A stretch of 64,000 nucleotides of DNA, taken from assembly GCF_022024035.1 (NCBI RefSeq), contig NZ_CP091787.1, positions 2,294,001 to 2,358,000 of the forward strand, written 5' to 3'. Origin of the DNA: Prevotella sp. E13-17. Its GTDB lineage: Bacteria; Bacteroidota; Bacteroidia; Bacteroidales; Bacteroidaceae. The notes beneath the pieces were generated by a model. The model ran no database searches. It was given only the letters and a program-made list of their open reading frames with translations, and was not told the DNA's origin. This document shows, in pieces, positions 26,378 through 35,016 of the stretch. Within the stretch, counting starts at the first letter, position 1. Each line of letters opens with the position of its first letter. Position numbers and translations under genes: made by a program.

Positions 26378-26408
26378 TTGTATAATAGAGGAAAAATATC
26401 TAAATTTG
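26378..26408 (+). promoter_or_regulatory. nusB operon promoter
   Basis: TTG at 26378-26380, 20-nt spacer, TAAATTTG at 26401-26408; ATG at 26434. The divergent rplY promoter (-7 box 26309-26316, minus strand) lies about 60 nt away in the same intergenic region. Confidence 0.65.
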
Positions 26409-26433
26409 CATCCGATAAAATGACAATATAAAG

Positions 26434-27384
26434 ATGATTAACAGAGAAATCATACGTATTAAGATTGTTCAGTTAACCTACGCGTACTATCAAAACGGTA
26501 ACAAGAACATTGACAGTGCAGAAAAAGAACTATTCTTCAGTCTTTCGAAGGCCTATGATTTATATAACCATTTGCTGTCGCTGATGGTGGCCATCACGAA
26601 GGAGTCACGTCGCCGACTGGAGATCTTACAAGCCAAAGCAGAGCGAGAAGGAACAGAGGCTCCTTCACAGAAGTTCGCCTACAACCGTTTTGCCATTCAA
26701 CTGGAAAACAACCATCAGCTGAACGAATTTCAGGAAACGCAGAAGCACACATGGGCTGATTACCCAGAATTTATTGGAAAAATGTACGAGAAGATAGAGC
26801 AGAGCCAAATCTATCAGGAGTACATGGAAAGCACAGAAGACAGCTATGCCGCCGACCGTGAGTTATGGCGTCGCCTGTATCGTGCCTTGATTGAAGACAA
26901 TGAAGATTTGGATGCCATTTTCGAAGAGCAGAGTCTCTACTGGAACGACGACAAGAACGTTGTTGATACCTTTGTACTGAAGACCATCAAACGCTTCGAT
27001 GAGAAAAATGGCGATGCCCAAGACCTACTGCCCGAGTACGATTCGGAAGAAGAGAAAGATTATGCACGGAAATTGTTCCGCGCCACAATACTGAACGCCG
27101 ACGAATATCAGCGTTTCATGAGCGAGGCATCACGCAATTGGGATTTCTCTCGATTAGCGTATATGGACGTTATCATCATGCAGATAGCTATTGCCGAGAT
27201 GATAACATTCCCCAGCATTCCCATATCCGTCACCATCAATGAGTATGTAGAGTTGGCCAAGTTCTACTCTACCCCACGCAGTGCTGGCTACATCAACGGC
27301 ATGCTAGACGCCATTGCACATCATCTGGTGAGCACAGGTCGCATGATGAAGCCCATCGAGAAGAGAGAGCCGAACAATGACTAA
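26434..27384 (+). CDS. nusB: NusB transcription antitermination factor (long form)
   Basis: 316 aa. The C-terminal NusB domain (from about residue 205: DYARKLFRATILNADEYQRF, then AIAEMITFPSIPISVTINEY and KFYSTPRSAGYINGMLDAI) is preceded by ~200 helical residues, as usual for Bacteroidetes NusB. Binds boxA RNA with S10 during rRNA antitermination. First gene of a tight run: nusB-yajC-ybbR-coaE-DUF5606. Confidence 0.92.
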   Translation: MINREIIRIKIVQLTYAYYQNGNKNIDSAEKELFFSLSKAYDLYNHLLSLMVAITKESRRRLEILQAKAEREGTEAPSQKFAYNRFAIQLENNHQLNEFQETQKHTWADYPEFIGKMYEKIEQSQIYQEYMESTEDSYAADRELWRRLYRALIEDNEDLDAIFEEQSLYWNDDKNVVDTFVLKTIKRFDEKNGDAQDLLPEYDSEEEKDYARKLFRATILNADEYQRFMSEASRNWDFSRLAYMDVIIMQIAIAEMITFPSIPISVTINEYVELAKFYSTPRSAGYINGMLDAIAHHLVSTGRMMKPIEKREPNND

Positions 27385-27410
27385 CCATTTTTTATTATTA
27401 CCATAAGATT

Positions 27411-27734
27411 ATGACCAATATCATTTTAGTTGCACAAGCCGGTGCACAGCAGGGGGGCATGATGATGCCTATCCTGATGATTGTGGCTATGTTTGCCATC
27501 ATGTACTTCTTCATGTTCCGTCCTCAGCAGAAGAGACAGAAAGAGATTCAGAAGTTCCAAAACGAGCTGACCGAAGGAACGGCCGTTGTGACTGGTGGTG
27601 GTATCTACGGCACAGTGAAGAGCATTGACCTGGCAAAAAACACTGTTGAGGTTAAAATTGCGCGCGACGTTGTTATCACAGTCGATAAGAGCCTCGTGTT
27701 CAAAGATATGGCAAACCTGCCTTTGCAGAAGTAA
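27411..27734 (+). CDS. yajC: YajC, Sec translocon accessory subunit
   Basis: 107 aa. A single transmembrane helix (PILMIVAMFAIMYFFMFRPQ) is followed by the conserved QKRQKEIQKFQNELTEGTAV and VVTGGGIYGTV. Works with SecDF at the inner membrane. The gene lies 26 nt after nusB. Confidence 0.93.
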   Translation: MTNIILVAQAGAQQGGMMMPILMIVAMFAIMYFFMFRPQQKRQKEIQKFQNELTEGTAVVTGGGIYGTVKSIDLAKNTVEVKIARDVVITVDKSLVFKDMANLPLQK

Positions 27735-27744
27735 AACAAGCACA

Positions 27745-28722
27745 TTGAGCCTGACTCGTTTTTTCCGTACAGCCAGTCATTTCCTGTTCAGCAAGGCCAA
27801 CAGGGAATTTCTGGTTTTTCTTGCTTTCTTTGCGTTAGCAGGTATATTTTGGTTGCTCATGACGCTCGATGTTCAGTACGAGCAGGAGATTAAGATACCT
27901 GTTCGCTATGTGAACGTGCCCCAAAATGCCGTTATTACCTCCAACGAGGTTGACACCTTGAGGGTTGTCGTGGGCGACAAGGGCATCACACTGCTTGGAC
28001 TCCTTTATGGCAACAGCAACAATAGTATCGATATAGACTTCGAGAATTTTGCCCGAAGCAATGGTACTGGCGTCATTTCCAACATCGACCTTCAGAAACT
28101 CATTGGCAAGACGCTCCCCGCTTCTTCAAGGATTGTCAGTGTGAAACCCGAGAAGCTGGTTTTCTATTATAATTATGGTGAGAAGAAGAAGGTGCCAGTC
28201 CGCATCCAAGGACAAGTAATCCCAGAGCCACTTTATTTTATTTCCGAGACTAAGTACCTGCCAGACTCAGTCACCATCTATGCATCCAGGAAGAAATTGG
28301 AGAATATCTCTGTGGTTTATACCGAAGAACTGCATTACGAGAACTTCCACGACACGCTCACAATCGAAACGAATCTGGCTCGACTGTCGGGCGTAAAGAT
28401 GGTGCCCAATAAGGTTTCTGTCTGCTTTATCACCGATGTCCTGACTGAAGAAAGCATCGATAACATTCCCATCGTAGGCATAAACATGCCCGAAGGCAAA
28501 GTGTTGCGCACCTTTCCTGCAAAGGTCTCGATTACATTTGTGACCGGTATGAAGGAGTTTCAATCGTTGACTCCCGACGATTTCCTTGTGGTGGCCGACT
28601 ACGAGGAGTTCAGTCATAGCGAATCAACCAAGTGTAACATTTACCTAAAGAAGGTGCCAACAGCTATCCAACAGGCCAAGCTGAGCGTTAACCTTGTGGA
28701 CTATCTGATTGAAGACCAATGA
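27745..28722 (+). CDS. YbbR-domain membrane protein
   Basis: About 325 aa. The frame has no ATG after yajC ends. The most credible start is TTG at 27745, 10 nt past the yajC stop, giving LSLTRFFRTASHFLFSK and a membrane anchor (FLVFLAFFALAGIFWLLM). The YbbR/CdaR-like repeats that follow are beta-rich (for example KIPVRYVNVPQNAVITSNEV). An in-frame extension back into yajC is unlikely to be used. YbbR proteins in firmicutes regulate diadenylate cyclase; here the role is unknown. Overlaps coaE by 4 nt. Confidence 0.75.
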   Translation: MSLTRFFRTASHFLFSKANREFLVFLAFFALAGIFWLLMTLDVQYEQEIKIPVRYVNVPQNAVITSNEVDTLRVVVGDKGITLLGLLYGNSNNSIDIDFENFARSNGTGVISNIDLQKLIGKTLPASSRIVSVKPEKLVFYYNYGEKKKVPVRIQGQVIPEPLYFISETKYLPDSVTIYASRKKLENISVVYTEELHYENFHDTLTIETNLARLSGVKMVPNKVSVCFITDVLTEESIDNIPIVGINMPEGKVLRTFPAKVSITFVTGMKEFQSLTPDDFLVVADYEEFSHSESTKCNIYLKKVPTAIQQAKLSVNLVDYLIEDQ

Positions 28723-29267
28723 GAATAGGAATCACAGGAGGCATCGGGAGCGGCAAGAGTTTTGTTTGCCAACTGCTGAAGCAGAGGGGTATCGAGGTTT
28801 ACGACTGTGACAGTGCTGCCAAACGGCTGATGCACACCTCTGCCCAACTCCGTCAACAGCTCTCAGCGCTGATAGGTCCAGACACCTATCTGCAAGATGG
28901 CAGGCTCAACAAAGCCGCCGTAGCACAGTTTCTGCTAACTTCCGAGGAAAATGCGAAGGCCATAGACAACATTGTTCATCCCGCCGTCTTTGACGACTAT
29001 GAGAAGAGTGGCATTGACTGGGTTGAAAGTGCCATACTCTATGAGTCGGGACTTGACAGGCTCTTGGATAAGGTTATCGTTGTGACAGCCCCTGAAGATG
29101 TCCGCATCAAGCGCGTCATGCAGCGCGATCACATCAGCGAGGCCAAAGCCAAGGAATGGATAACCCGACAACTACCACAAGAAATCGTGAGAAGCAAAGC
29201 CGATTATGAAATTATCAACGATGGGGAGACGCCCCTCGAACCACAAATAGACAACTTATTTAAATAA
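28719..29267 (+). CDS. coaE: Dephospho-CoA kinase
   Basis: 182 aa. Final step of CoA biosynthesis. P-loop GITGGIGSGKSFVCQLL, conserved YDCDSAAKRLM, and DRLLDKVIVVTAPEDVRIKR in the lid region. ATG overlaps the YbbR stop (ATGA), indicating coupled translation. Confidence 0.95.
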   Translation: MRIGITGGIGSGKSFVCQLLKQRGIEVYDCDSAAKRLMHTSAQLRQQLSALIGPDTYLQDGRLNKAAVAQFLLTSEENAKAIDNIVHPAVFDDYEKSGIDWVESAILYESGLDRLLDKVIVVTAPEDVRIKRVMQRDHISEAKAKEWITRQLPQEIVRSKADYEIINDGETPLEPQIDNLFK

Positions 29268-29278
29268 ACAAGAAGAAT

Positions 29279-29719
29279 ATGCAACAGACCATTTTAGCAA
29301 TTGCCGGCAAACCCGGACTCTACAAATTAGTATCACGTGCCAAGAACAGTCTGATCGTTGAAGCACTCGATGCCACACACCGTCGTCAGCCTGCCTTCGG
29401 CACCGACCGCATCACCTCGCTGGCCGATATCGCCATGTACACCGAGACAGACGATGTTCCCCTGATGGATGTGCTGGACAACATGAAGAAATTGGAAGAA
29501 GGAAAGAAATCTTCCGTAGATTATAAGAAAGCCAGTGGCGACGAGCTGCGCGAGTATTTCGCAAAGGTACTGCCCGAGTTCGACCGTGAGCGCGTGCAGA
29601 CCAGCCACATCAAAAAACTGATTCAGTGGTACAACATCCTTATCGAGAACGGCATCTCTGACTTCAAAGAAGAGATGAAGCCAACAGAGGGTGACAACAT
29701 TGACGACAGGAAAGCATAA
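29279..29719 (+). CDS. DUF5606 family protein
   Basis: 146 aa, conserved in Bacteroidetes: N-terminal ILAIAGKPGLYKLVSRAKNS and a charged C-terminal part (HIKKLIQWYNILIENGISDF). The fold suggests a small SH3-like module plus helical tail; role unknown. Last gene of the nusB cluster, 11 nt after coaE, with a terminator-like 22-nt array beginning at its stop codon. Confidence 0.85.
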   Translation: MQQTILAIAGKPGLYKLVSRAKNSLIVEALDATHRRQPAFGTDRITSLADIAMYTETDDVPLMDVLDNMKKLEEGKKSSVDYKKASGDELREYFAKVLPEFDRERVQTSHIKKLIQWYNILIENGISDFKEEMKPTEGDNIDDRKA

Positions 29720-29784
29720 CTTTACGCTCCGTAAAGTACCACTTTAAACGAACAAAAGCTGCACTATTCTCTGCTAATAGTACA
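29719..29784. repeat. Three phased 22-nt palindromic units forming the gene end
   Basis: Units start at 29719, 29741 and 29763. The first contains the perfect ACTTTACG-CTC-CGTAAAGT and the third ACTATT-CTCTGCT-AATAGT. They begin at the DUF5606 stop codon and merge into the terminator stem at 29751-29793. Same 22-nt step as the arrays at 6701, 40401 and 46999. Confidence 0.65.
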
Positions 29785-29793
29785 GCTTTTGTT
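29751..29793 (+). terminator. Terminator after the nusB-DUF5606 operon
   Basis: AACAAAAGCTG pairs with CAGCTTTTGTT, enclosing an inner ACTATT/AATAGT stem; followed by a T-rich tract. Confidence 0.75.
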
Positions 29794-29802
29794 ATTTACA
29801 TT

Positions 29803-29836
29803 AATAAAGGCACGGATTGGAGTCCGTGCCTTTATT
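29803..29836 (-). terminator. Terminator of the outer-membrane receptor gene
   Basis: AATAAAGGCACGGA and TCCGTGCCTTTATT form a 14-bp stem with a 6-nt loop, directly after the stop at 29842 on the minus strand. Back to back with the preceding terminator. Confidence 0.8.
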
Positions 29837-29841
29837 GTATG

Positions 29842-32800
29842 TTAGAACATTCGTGGTCCGCCAAACCCGCCACCAGGGCGACCGCTGCCTCCACCAAATC
29901 CACCACGGTTTCCGCGACGGCCTTCGCCGCCAGGTCCGTTCGGCCCGCCTACAGCATTACGCATGCCCTGTCGAGCTTCTTTTGTTCCGAAAAGGTTCAG
30001 ACGGTAGTTGACGCGCAACATCACATAGCTATTGATAGCGTTGGTCTCCGTATCCGAACGCATCATCGCATTCAGTGTACGCGAGAAGCTAGACAACTGT
30101 CCCAGTATGTCATAGAACTCCAGGCGCACAGACAGCGGGTTGCCTTTCAGGAAGCTCTGTGAGATCTGTGCATTCCATATCAGTTCGTTGGTATTCATCG
30201 ACGCATCACTATAACCACGACGTGAACTCATGTTCAGGTTGGTAGTGAGCTGCATGCCCCAAGGCAACTGCGCTGTAGTGTTGAAACCGTAGCTAAAGCT
30301 CCACGTATCCTGATTGCCCTGCTCCTGCAACTTGTTGCGACCGAAAGTATAGTTCACCGAACCGTTAGGTTCAAACTCAAACCAGTCGTTACGATAGCTG
30401 AACCCTAGTCGTTGTCCCAGGGAAGTTTGATTGACAGCATTCTTCTGAATATTTCCATCTTGATTGACATCCAGATAGCTGACACTGTGCGTATAGCTTG
30501 CAGTAGAACGTGTGTTCATGTTGAAACGACCCAGCGTATCAAGGGCGGTATTGAACATAAACTCGGCGCGTGTGTTCCAGTTGCCATTGATATTGTCGCG
30601 CGTAGAGGTACGACCACCCGTTTGAGGATTATATTCTACTTTACTAGTAATCGCATTACTTGTAGTTGAAAAGTTTAGATTAGCAAATACGAAACGCTGA
30701 TGTTTCTGATAATAGTTATTGAAACGCCAACTAAAGTTTTGAGAAAATGATGGTTTCAAGCCTTTATTACCCTTCGATACATTAAGAGGATCACTATCAT
30801 CCGTTATCTCTAATAGATCAGCCATCGATGGCTGACTGGTTGTACCACGATACTGGAAGCGCATCTGTCCCTGGTCCGAAATCTTCCAACGGAAGTTAGC
30901 TGTAGGACTCCAGTTTACGACAGTTCGTGTGGTTGTTCCGTAGTCAACGCCCAAATAGCGGTATGAGAATTTGGAGGTCTGAGGCACAAATTGCAATCCC
31001 ACATTATAATTATAATCCTTACGAACCACACGCAACATCACCTCACCCGTATGAATAAAGTTCTTATACTCGGAGAAACGACTCAGGTCATTGCTCAAAT
31101 AATCGTCCATAGTCTTTCCATTCTCCAGCAAGAGAGCAAGATTATTATCCCATTGGCGATACTGCAGACTGAAATCATCAATTGAGAATGGCTGTCCTGT
31201 AGCCTTAGCTATCGTGGGCCATTCACTAAAATCGTATGTAGAACGATCGCTCTTTGTATAGCGATACTGGAAGTTATAGCTAAACTGCAGATAGGTCCTG
31301 TCAGCTATCGGCTCATTATAAGAAAGACGAACAGAATAATCGTAGTTCTTAGAAGGAGTGAGGTTATAGCGATTTTTCATATAGACCGAGTCACCTCCGT
31401 AAACACTACTTACGACTTGATAAAGATGTACATCCTGCAACGAGAGTGACTTCGAGTCTCCATCAGAATAGTTACCTGCCAAGCGCAAAGAAATGTTTCT
31501 ACCTAAGGAGTTTAACTTACGAGTCATCTGCAACTCACCACCAAAACGGGTATTATCACTATACGACAAAGAAGCATTGTCGCGACTGTTCACCAGAAGA
31601 TCTTCTGCAGAATAGTTAGTCTGGAGGTAGTTGATAGCATTCCACAACTGAGCTCTACTATTCAGCGCATAGTCCACATAGCTATAAGGATCCTGCGCAA
31701 AGGCAGCAGAGAAAGACTGCGATCTGCTATCATTTCTGCTGATGCTGAACGAGGGACGGAAGTGAATGTTGGTCATCGTGTCGGGCGTCCATTCCACACG
31801 GAAGTTGCCACTCCACGAGTTGCTGCGCGAGAAGTTCTGGTTGACGCTGTTTGAGAAGGCGCCCGTCTTCGACACGAAGTTCTCCGTTGCTGTACGGCTC
31901 CAGGTGTCGCCGTCGTTGTGATTCCAGCGCACGCCGCCATCCAACTTCAATAAGTTTTTCTTCTCGTAGTTCATATTCACAGCAAACATCTTGGGTGCCT
32001 GCAAGCCTTGACCACCACCGCCAAAGCGTCCGCCAGGACCACCGCCGCCAAAACCGCGGTCGCCCACATTATTAGCATTTGTGAAACCCATGATGCGGAA
32101 GTCATCTTTGAATGTCATGCCCATCAGTCTGCCCGTGTATCGCTCCTTGGTGCCAATGCCAAAGTCTGCATTAGCAAACGTGCCTCGGTTCATGCCGCGC
32201 TTCAATCCGAAGTCCAGCACCATCTCCTCATTGCCGTCGTCAACACCCGTGATACGTGTCTGGTCACTCTTCTCATCGTATGCCTTCACACGCTCAACGA
32301 TAGATGTAGGCAGGTTTTTCATGGCAGTCTGCGTGTCGCCAGTCATAAACTCCTTACCGTCCACCTTGATTTTCTTCACCTCCTTACCATTGATCGTGAT
32401 CTTTCCATCATCGCCCAGTTCGGCACCAGGTAGGCGCTTTACCAATTCTTCGAGCACAGAGCCCTCGGGCGTCTTATACGCGCCCGCGTTATATATAATG
32501 GTGTCTTCTTTCGAATACACACGCGCCATGTTCTTCACAATTTCAGTACCTTTCAACATGATGGCGTCCACCTGTATCTGCAGTGTCCCCATGTCGATGG
32601 GTTTCCCCGCCATGGTGATGGAGCGAAACAGCGACTTATAGCCCACATACGTGATGCGGAGCAAGTACTTACCATCCTTAGGGGCTGTCACCGAGAACTG
32701 TCCCATAGCGTCAGTCACCGTGTTGCCCACCAGCGTACTGTCGGTTTTCAACAAAGCCACAGTGGCCTGTATCACGGGTTCCTTCACGTCGTCGATGACT

Positions 32801-32880
32801 TGTCCGCTTACAGTGCGCTGTGCCTGAACAGAGAGGGCCGTGGTCAAGAGTACGGCCATCAAAAGTATCAATTTTTTCAT
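29842..32880 (-). CDS. TonB-receptor-like outer-membrane beta-barrel protein with CarboxypepD_reg domain
   Basis: 1012 aa from the ATG at 32880 (MKKLILLMAVLLTTALSVQA, signal peptide). The domain order is a carboxypeptidase-regulatory-like Ig domain (VSGQVIDDVKEPVIQATVAL), a plug-like domain (GSVLEELVKRLPGAELGDDG), then a long barrel (OMP_b-brl_3 type). The C-terminus is a Gly/Arg-rich tail (GGEGRRGNRGGFGGGSGRPG) ending GGPRMF, which is unlike a SusC barrel end. No SusD partner adjoins, so it is not a classic glycan-uptake pair. Substrate unknown. Confidence 0.85.
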   Translation of the reverse strand: MKKLILLMAVLLTTALSVQAQRTVSGQVIDDVKEPVIQATVALLKTDSTLVGNTVTDAMGQFSVTAPKDGKYLLRITYVGYKSLFRSITMAGKPIDMGTLQIQVDAIMLKGTEIVKNMARVYSKEDTIIYNAGAYKTPEGSVLEELVKRLPGAELGDDGKITINGKEVKKIKVDGKEFMTGDTQTAMKNLPTSIVERVKAYDEKSDQTRITGVDDGNEEMVLDFGLKRGMNRGTFANADFGIGTKERYTGRLMGMTFKDDFRIMGFTNANNVGDRGFGGGGPGGRFGGGGQGLQAPKMFAVNMNYEKKNLLKLDGGVRWNHNDGDTWSRTATENFVSKTGAFSNSVNQNFSRSNSWSGNFRVEWTPDTMTNIHFRPSFSISRNDSRSQSFSAAFAQDPYSYVDYALNSRAQLWNAINYLQTNYSAEDLLVNSRDNASLSYSDNTRFGGELQMTRKLNSLGRNISLRLAGNYSDGDSKSLSLQDVHLYQVVSSVYGGDSVYMKNRYNLTPSKNYDYSVRLSYNEPIADRTYLQFSYNFQYRYTKSDRSTYDFSEWPTIAKATGQPFSIDDFSLQYRQWDNNLALLLENGKTMDDYLSNDLSRFSEYKNFIHTGEVMLRVVRKDYNYNVGLQFVPQTSKFSYRYLGVDYGTTTRTVVNWSPTANFRWKISDQGQMRFQYRGTTSQPSMADLLEITDDSDPLNVSKGNKGLKPSFSQNFSWRFNNYYQKHQRFVFANLNFSTTSNAITSKVEYNPQTGGRTSTRDNINGNWNTRAEFMFNTALDTLGRFNMNTRSTASYTHSVSYLDVNQDGNIQKNAVNQTSLGQRLGFSYRNDWFEFEPNGSVNYTFGRNKLQEQGNQDTWSFSYGFNTTAQLPWGMQLTTNLNMSSRRGYSDASMNTNELIWNAQISQSFLKGNPLSVRLEFYDILGQLSSFSRTLNAMMRSDTETNAINSYVMLRVNYRLNLFGTKEARQGMRNAVGGPNGPGGEGRRGNRGGFGGGSGRPGGGFGGPRMF

Positions 32881-32956
32881 TTGGGGAATATTTATCCGTA
32901 AAACTTTAGTCTTTTGATGTTGCCGGGGCAAAAAAGTTTAATCGACAAAGAAAAAA

Positions 32957-32988
32957 TTTGGATGTTTCGCAGAATTACCTTAACTTTG
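32957..32988 (+). promoter_or_regulatory. aroB promoter
   Basis: TTTG at 32957-32960, 20-nt spacer, TAACTTTG at 32981-32988. The aroB ATG at 32998 leaves only 9 nt after the -7 box, so the mRNA leader must be very short. Confidence 0.7.
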
Positions 32989-32997
32989 CAGACACTT

Positions 32998-34044
32998 ATG
33001 GACAAGCAGAAAGTTATCATTTCCAATCATCTGGAACAAGTTTTAAGCGAAGCTATCCTTGCATGCAAGGCCGACCGCACCTTTATTCTCACCGACGAAA
33101 CCACCCATCGTCTTTGTCTGCCACTTGTCAAGGACTTCAGTTGTCTGAAGGATGCTCAAGAGATTGTCATTGCCGCAGGCGACATCAACAAGTCGCTCGA
33201 GGCCGTCTCCCACGTATGGAGCAGTCTTCAACAGGGTGGTGCCTCGCGCCATTCACTGATGGTCAACCTGGGTGGCGGCATGGTGACAGACCTTGGTGGC
33301 TTTGCTGCTTCCACCTTTAAACGCGGCATCCATTTCATCAACATACCCACCACGCTGCTTGCCATGGTCGATGCCTCTGTGGGTGGCAAGACGGGCATCA
33401 ACTTCGGTGGTCTGAAAAACGAGATTGGCGTTTTCAACAATGCCGACTGCGTGATTCTGGATACCAGCTTTCTGAAGACGCTCAATACCGAGAACTTGCT
33501 TTCCGGCTATGCCGAAATGCTGAAGCACGGTCTGATTTCTACCGAGAAGCACTGGGCCGACCTGCTCAACTTCGACCTTGACGACGTCGAAAAGTTAGGA
33601 GCCATTGTGGGCGAAAGTGTCGAAGTAAAGCAGCACATCGTGACCGAAGACCCCACCGAGAAAGGCATCCGCAAGGCGCTGAACCTGGGCCACACCGTGG
33701 GCCATGCGTTCGAGTCGCTAGCCTTGCAACGCCAGCCTGTTCTCCATGGCTATGCCGTGGCATGGGGATTGGTGTGCGAGCTCTACCTCAGCGTCGCCAA
33801 AACGGGCTTCCCTGTCGATAAGATGCGCCAGACGGTGAAGTTCATCTTCGACAACTACGGCCGTATGCCCATCACCTGCGACGACTATCCCACGCTCCTC
33901 GAGCTGATGACTCACGACAAGAAGAACGTGGGTGGACAGATCAACTTCACCCTGCTGGGAGGCATTGGCGACATCCGTATCAACCAGACAGCCACCAAGG
34001 CCGAGATAGAAGAAGCCTTAGACTTTTTCCGCGAGGGCTGCTAA
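32998..34044 (+). CDS. aroB: 3-dehydroquinate synthase
   Basis: 348 aa. Second shikimate-pathway step. NAD-binding GGGMVTDLGGFAASTFKRG, TTLLAMVDASVGGKTGIN, and the metal ligands E/H/H in GYAEMLKHGLI, LGHTVGHAFES and LHGYAVAWG. The ATG at 32998 is preferred because upstream codons overlap the promoter. The 3' end overlaps convergent menE by 27 bp. Confidence 0.95.
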   Translation: MDKQKVIISNHLEQVLSEAILACKADRTFILTDETTHRLCLPLVKDFSCLKDAQEIVIAAGDINKSLEAVSHVWSSLQQGGASRHSLMVNLGGGMVTDLGGFAASTFKRGIHFINIPTTLLAMVDASVGGKTGINFGGLKNEIGVFNNADCVILDTSFLKTLNTENLLSGYAEMLKHGLISTEKHWADLLNFDLDDVEKLGAIVGESVEVKQHIVTEDPTEKGIRKALNLGHTVGHAFESLALQRQPVLHGYAVAWGLVCELYLSVAKTGFPVDKMRQTVKFIFDNYGRMPITCDDYPTLLELMTHDKKNVGGQINFTLLGGIGDIRINQTATKAEIEEALDFFREGC

Positions 34045-34992
34045 GCGCTCTGCTTCCTTTCGGGCCGGCTTACCTGTTTCCGTCATCGGTACCTTTTCTA
34101 CATACTGATAGTGTCGTGGTTGCCAGTATTTTGGCAACACCTTTTGGCACACCTGGCGCTGTGCATCCAATTGTGCATCTTCTGTCATCAGAACCAGTGC
34201 TTCGCCGAACTTCTCGTCTTTCCGTTTTGTCACGATAAACGGTGCATGAAGATGCGGCCTCAACAGCCGTTCCACTTCCTCTATCTGTATTTTGATGCCG
34301 CCCGAACACACCACATTGTCTTTTCGTCCCAGTACGCGGAACTGCGAACCACGAAGTTCTACAATGTCATTAGTGACCAGTGTCCCCTCGTGAACAGCAG
34401 GAGCATCTATCATCAAGCAGCCTTCGGCCGTCTGCGCAACGTGGACACCGTCGAAGGGTGTGTACCATTCGCTGGCGTCAGGACCGCTCAATCGGCGCAA
34501 GGCGATATGCGAGAGTGTCTCTGTCATGCCATAAGTGCTCCAGACGGCACGAGGAAAAGACCTCAGCTCTTGCGCAAGCCCATCATCGATGGCGCCGCCT
34601 CCAATAATCAGATGCGACACGCTTCTGAGTCGTGCTCGTCCGTCAGCCGTTCGAAGAAGGTTATAAACCTGCATAGGCACCATAGCCGCAAAATCTATTG
34701 GTCCTTCCCACGATGGTGCTCCTGTTGGCTTTACGGAGACGAGCTTAAGCCCACAGGTCTGTGCTCGCACCACCATCATCTTGCCTGCAATATAGTCGAG
34801 CGACATGCAGAGCAGTGCTCTGTCACCAGCTTTCAGTCCTAAGAAATCGCATGTGATACGTGCCGAAGCCATCATGCGTTTCTTTTCAATCCACATGGGC
34901 TTCGGTTTTCCTGTTGAACCACTGGTATGCACCAGAACCGTCGGACTATCATTGTGCCACTCAGCTAAAAATTCATCTAAGGTCATCATCAT
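34018..34992 (-). CDS. menE: o-Succinylbenzoate-CoA ligase (compact MenE)
   Basis: 324 aa, adenylate-forming enzyme activating OSB in menaquinone synthesis. P-loop-like TVLVHTSGSTGKPKPM, STYGMTETLSHIAL, GGIKIQIEEVERLL and the catalytic Lys in MTETGKPARKE. Much shorter than the ~450-aa enterobacterial enzyme, since the usual N-terminal part is missing, as in other Bacteroidales MenE. Begins 24 nt after the menC stop. Confidence 0.88.
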   Translation of the reverse strand: MMMTLDEFLAEWHNDSPTVLVHTSGSTGKPKPMWIEKKRMMASARITCDFLGLKAGDRALLCMSLDYIAGKMMVVRAQTCGLKLVSVKPTGAPSWEGPIDFAAMVPMQVYNLLRTADGRARLRSVSHLIIGGGAIDDGLAQELRSFPRAVWSTYGMTETLSHIALRRLSGPDASEWYTPFDGVHVAQTAEGCLMIDAPAVHEGTLVTNDIVELRGSQFRVLGRKDNVVCSGGIKIQIEEVERLLRPHLHAPFIVTKRKDEKFGEALVLMTEDAQLDAQRQVCQKVLPKYWQPRHYQYVEKVPMTETGKPARKEAERLAALAEKV

Positions 34993-35016
34993 CTGTTGTT
35001 GTATATGAGACTGGCT

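Noticed and set aside
29842..32880. SusC of a polysaccharide utilisation locus
   Set aside because: No SusD-like gene adjoins, and the C-terminus is Gly/Arg-rich rather than a SusC barrel end.
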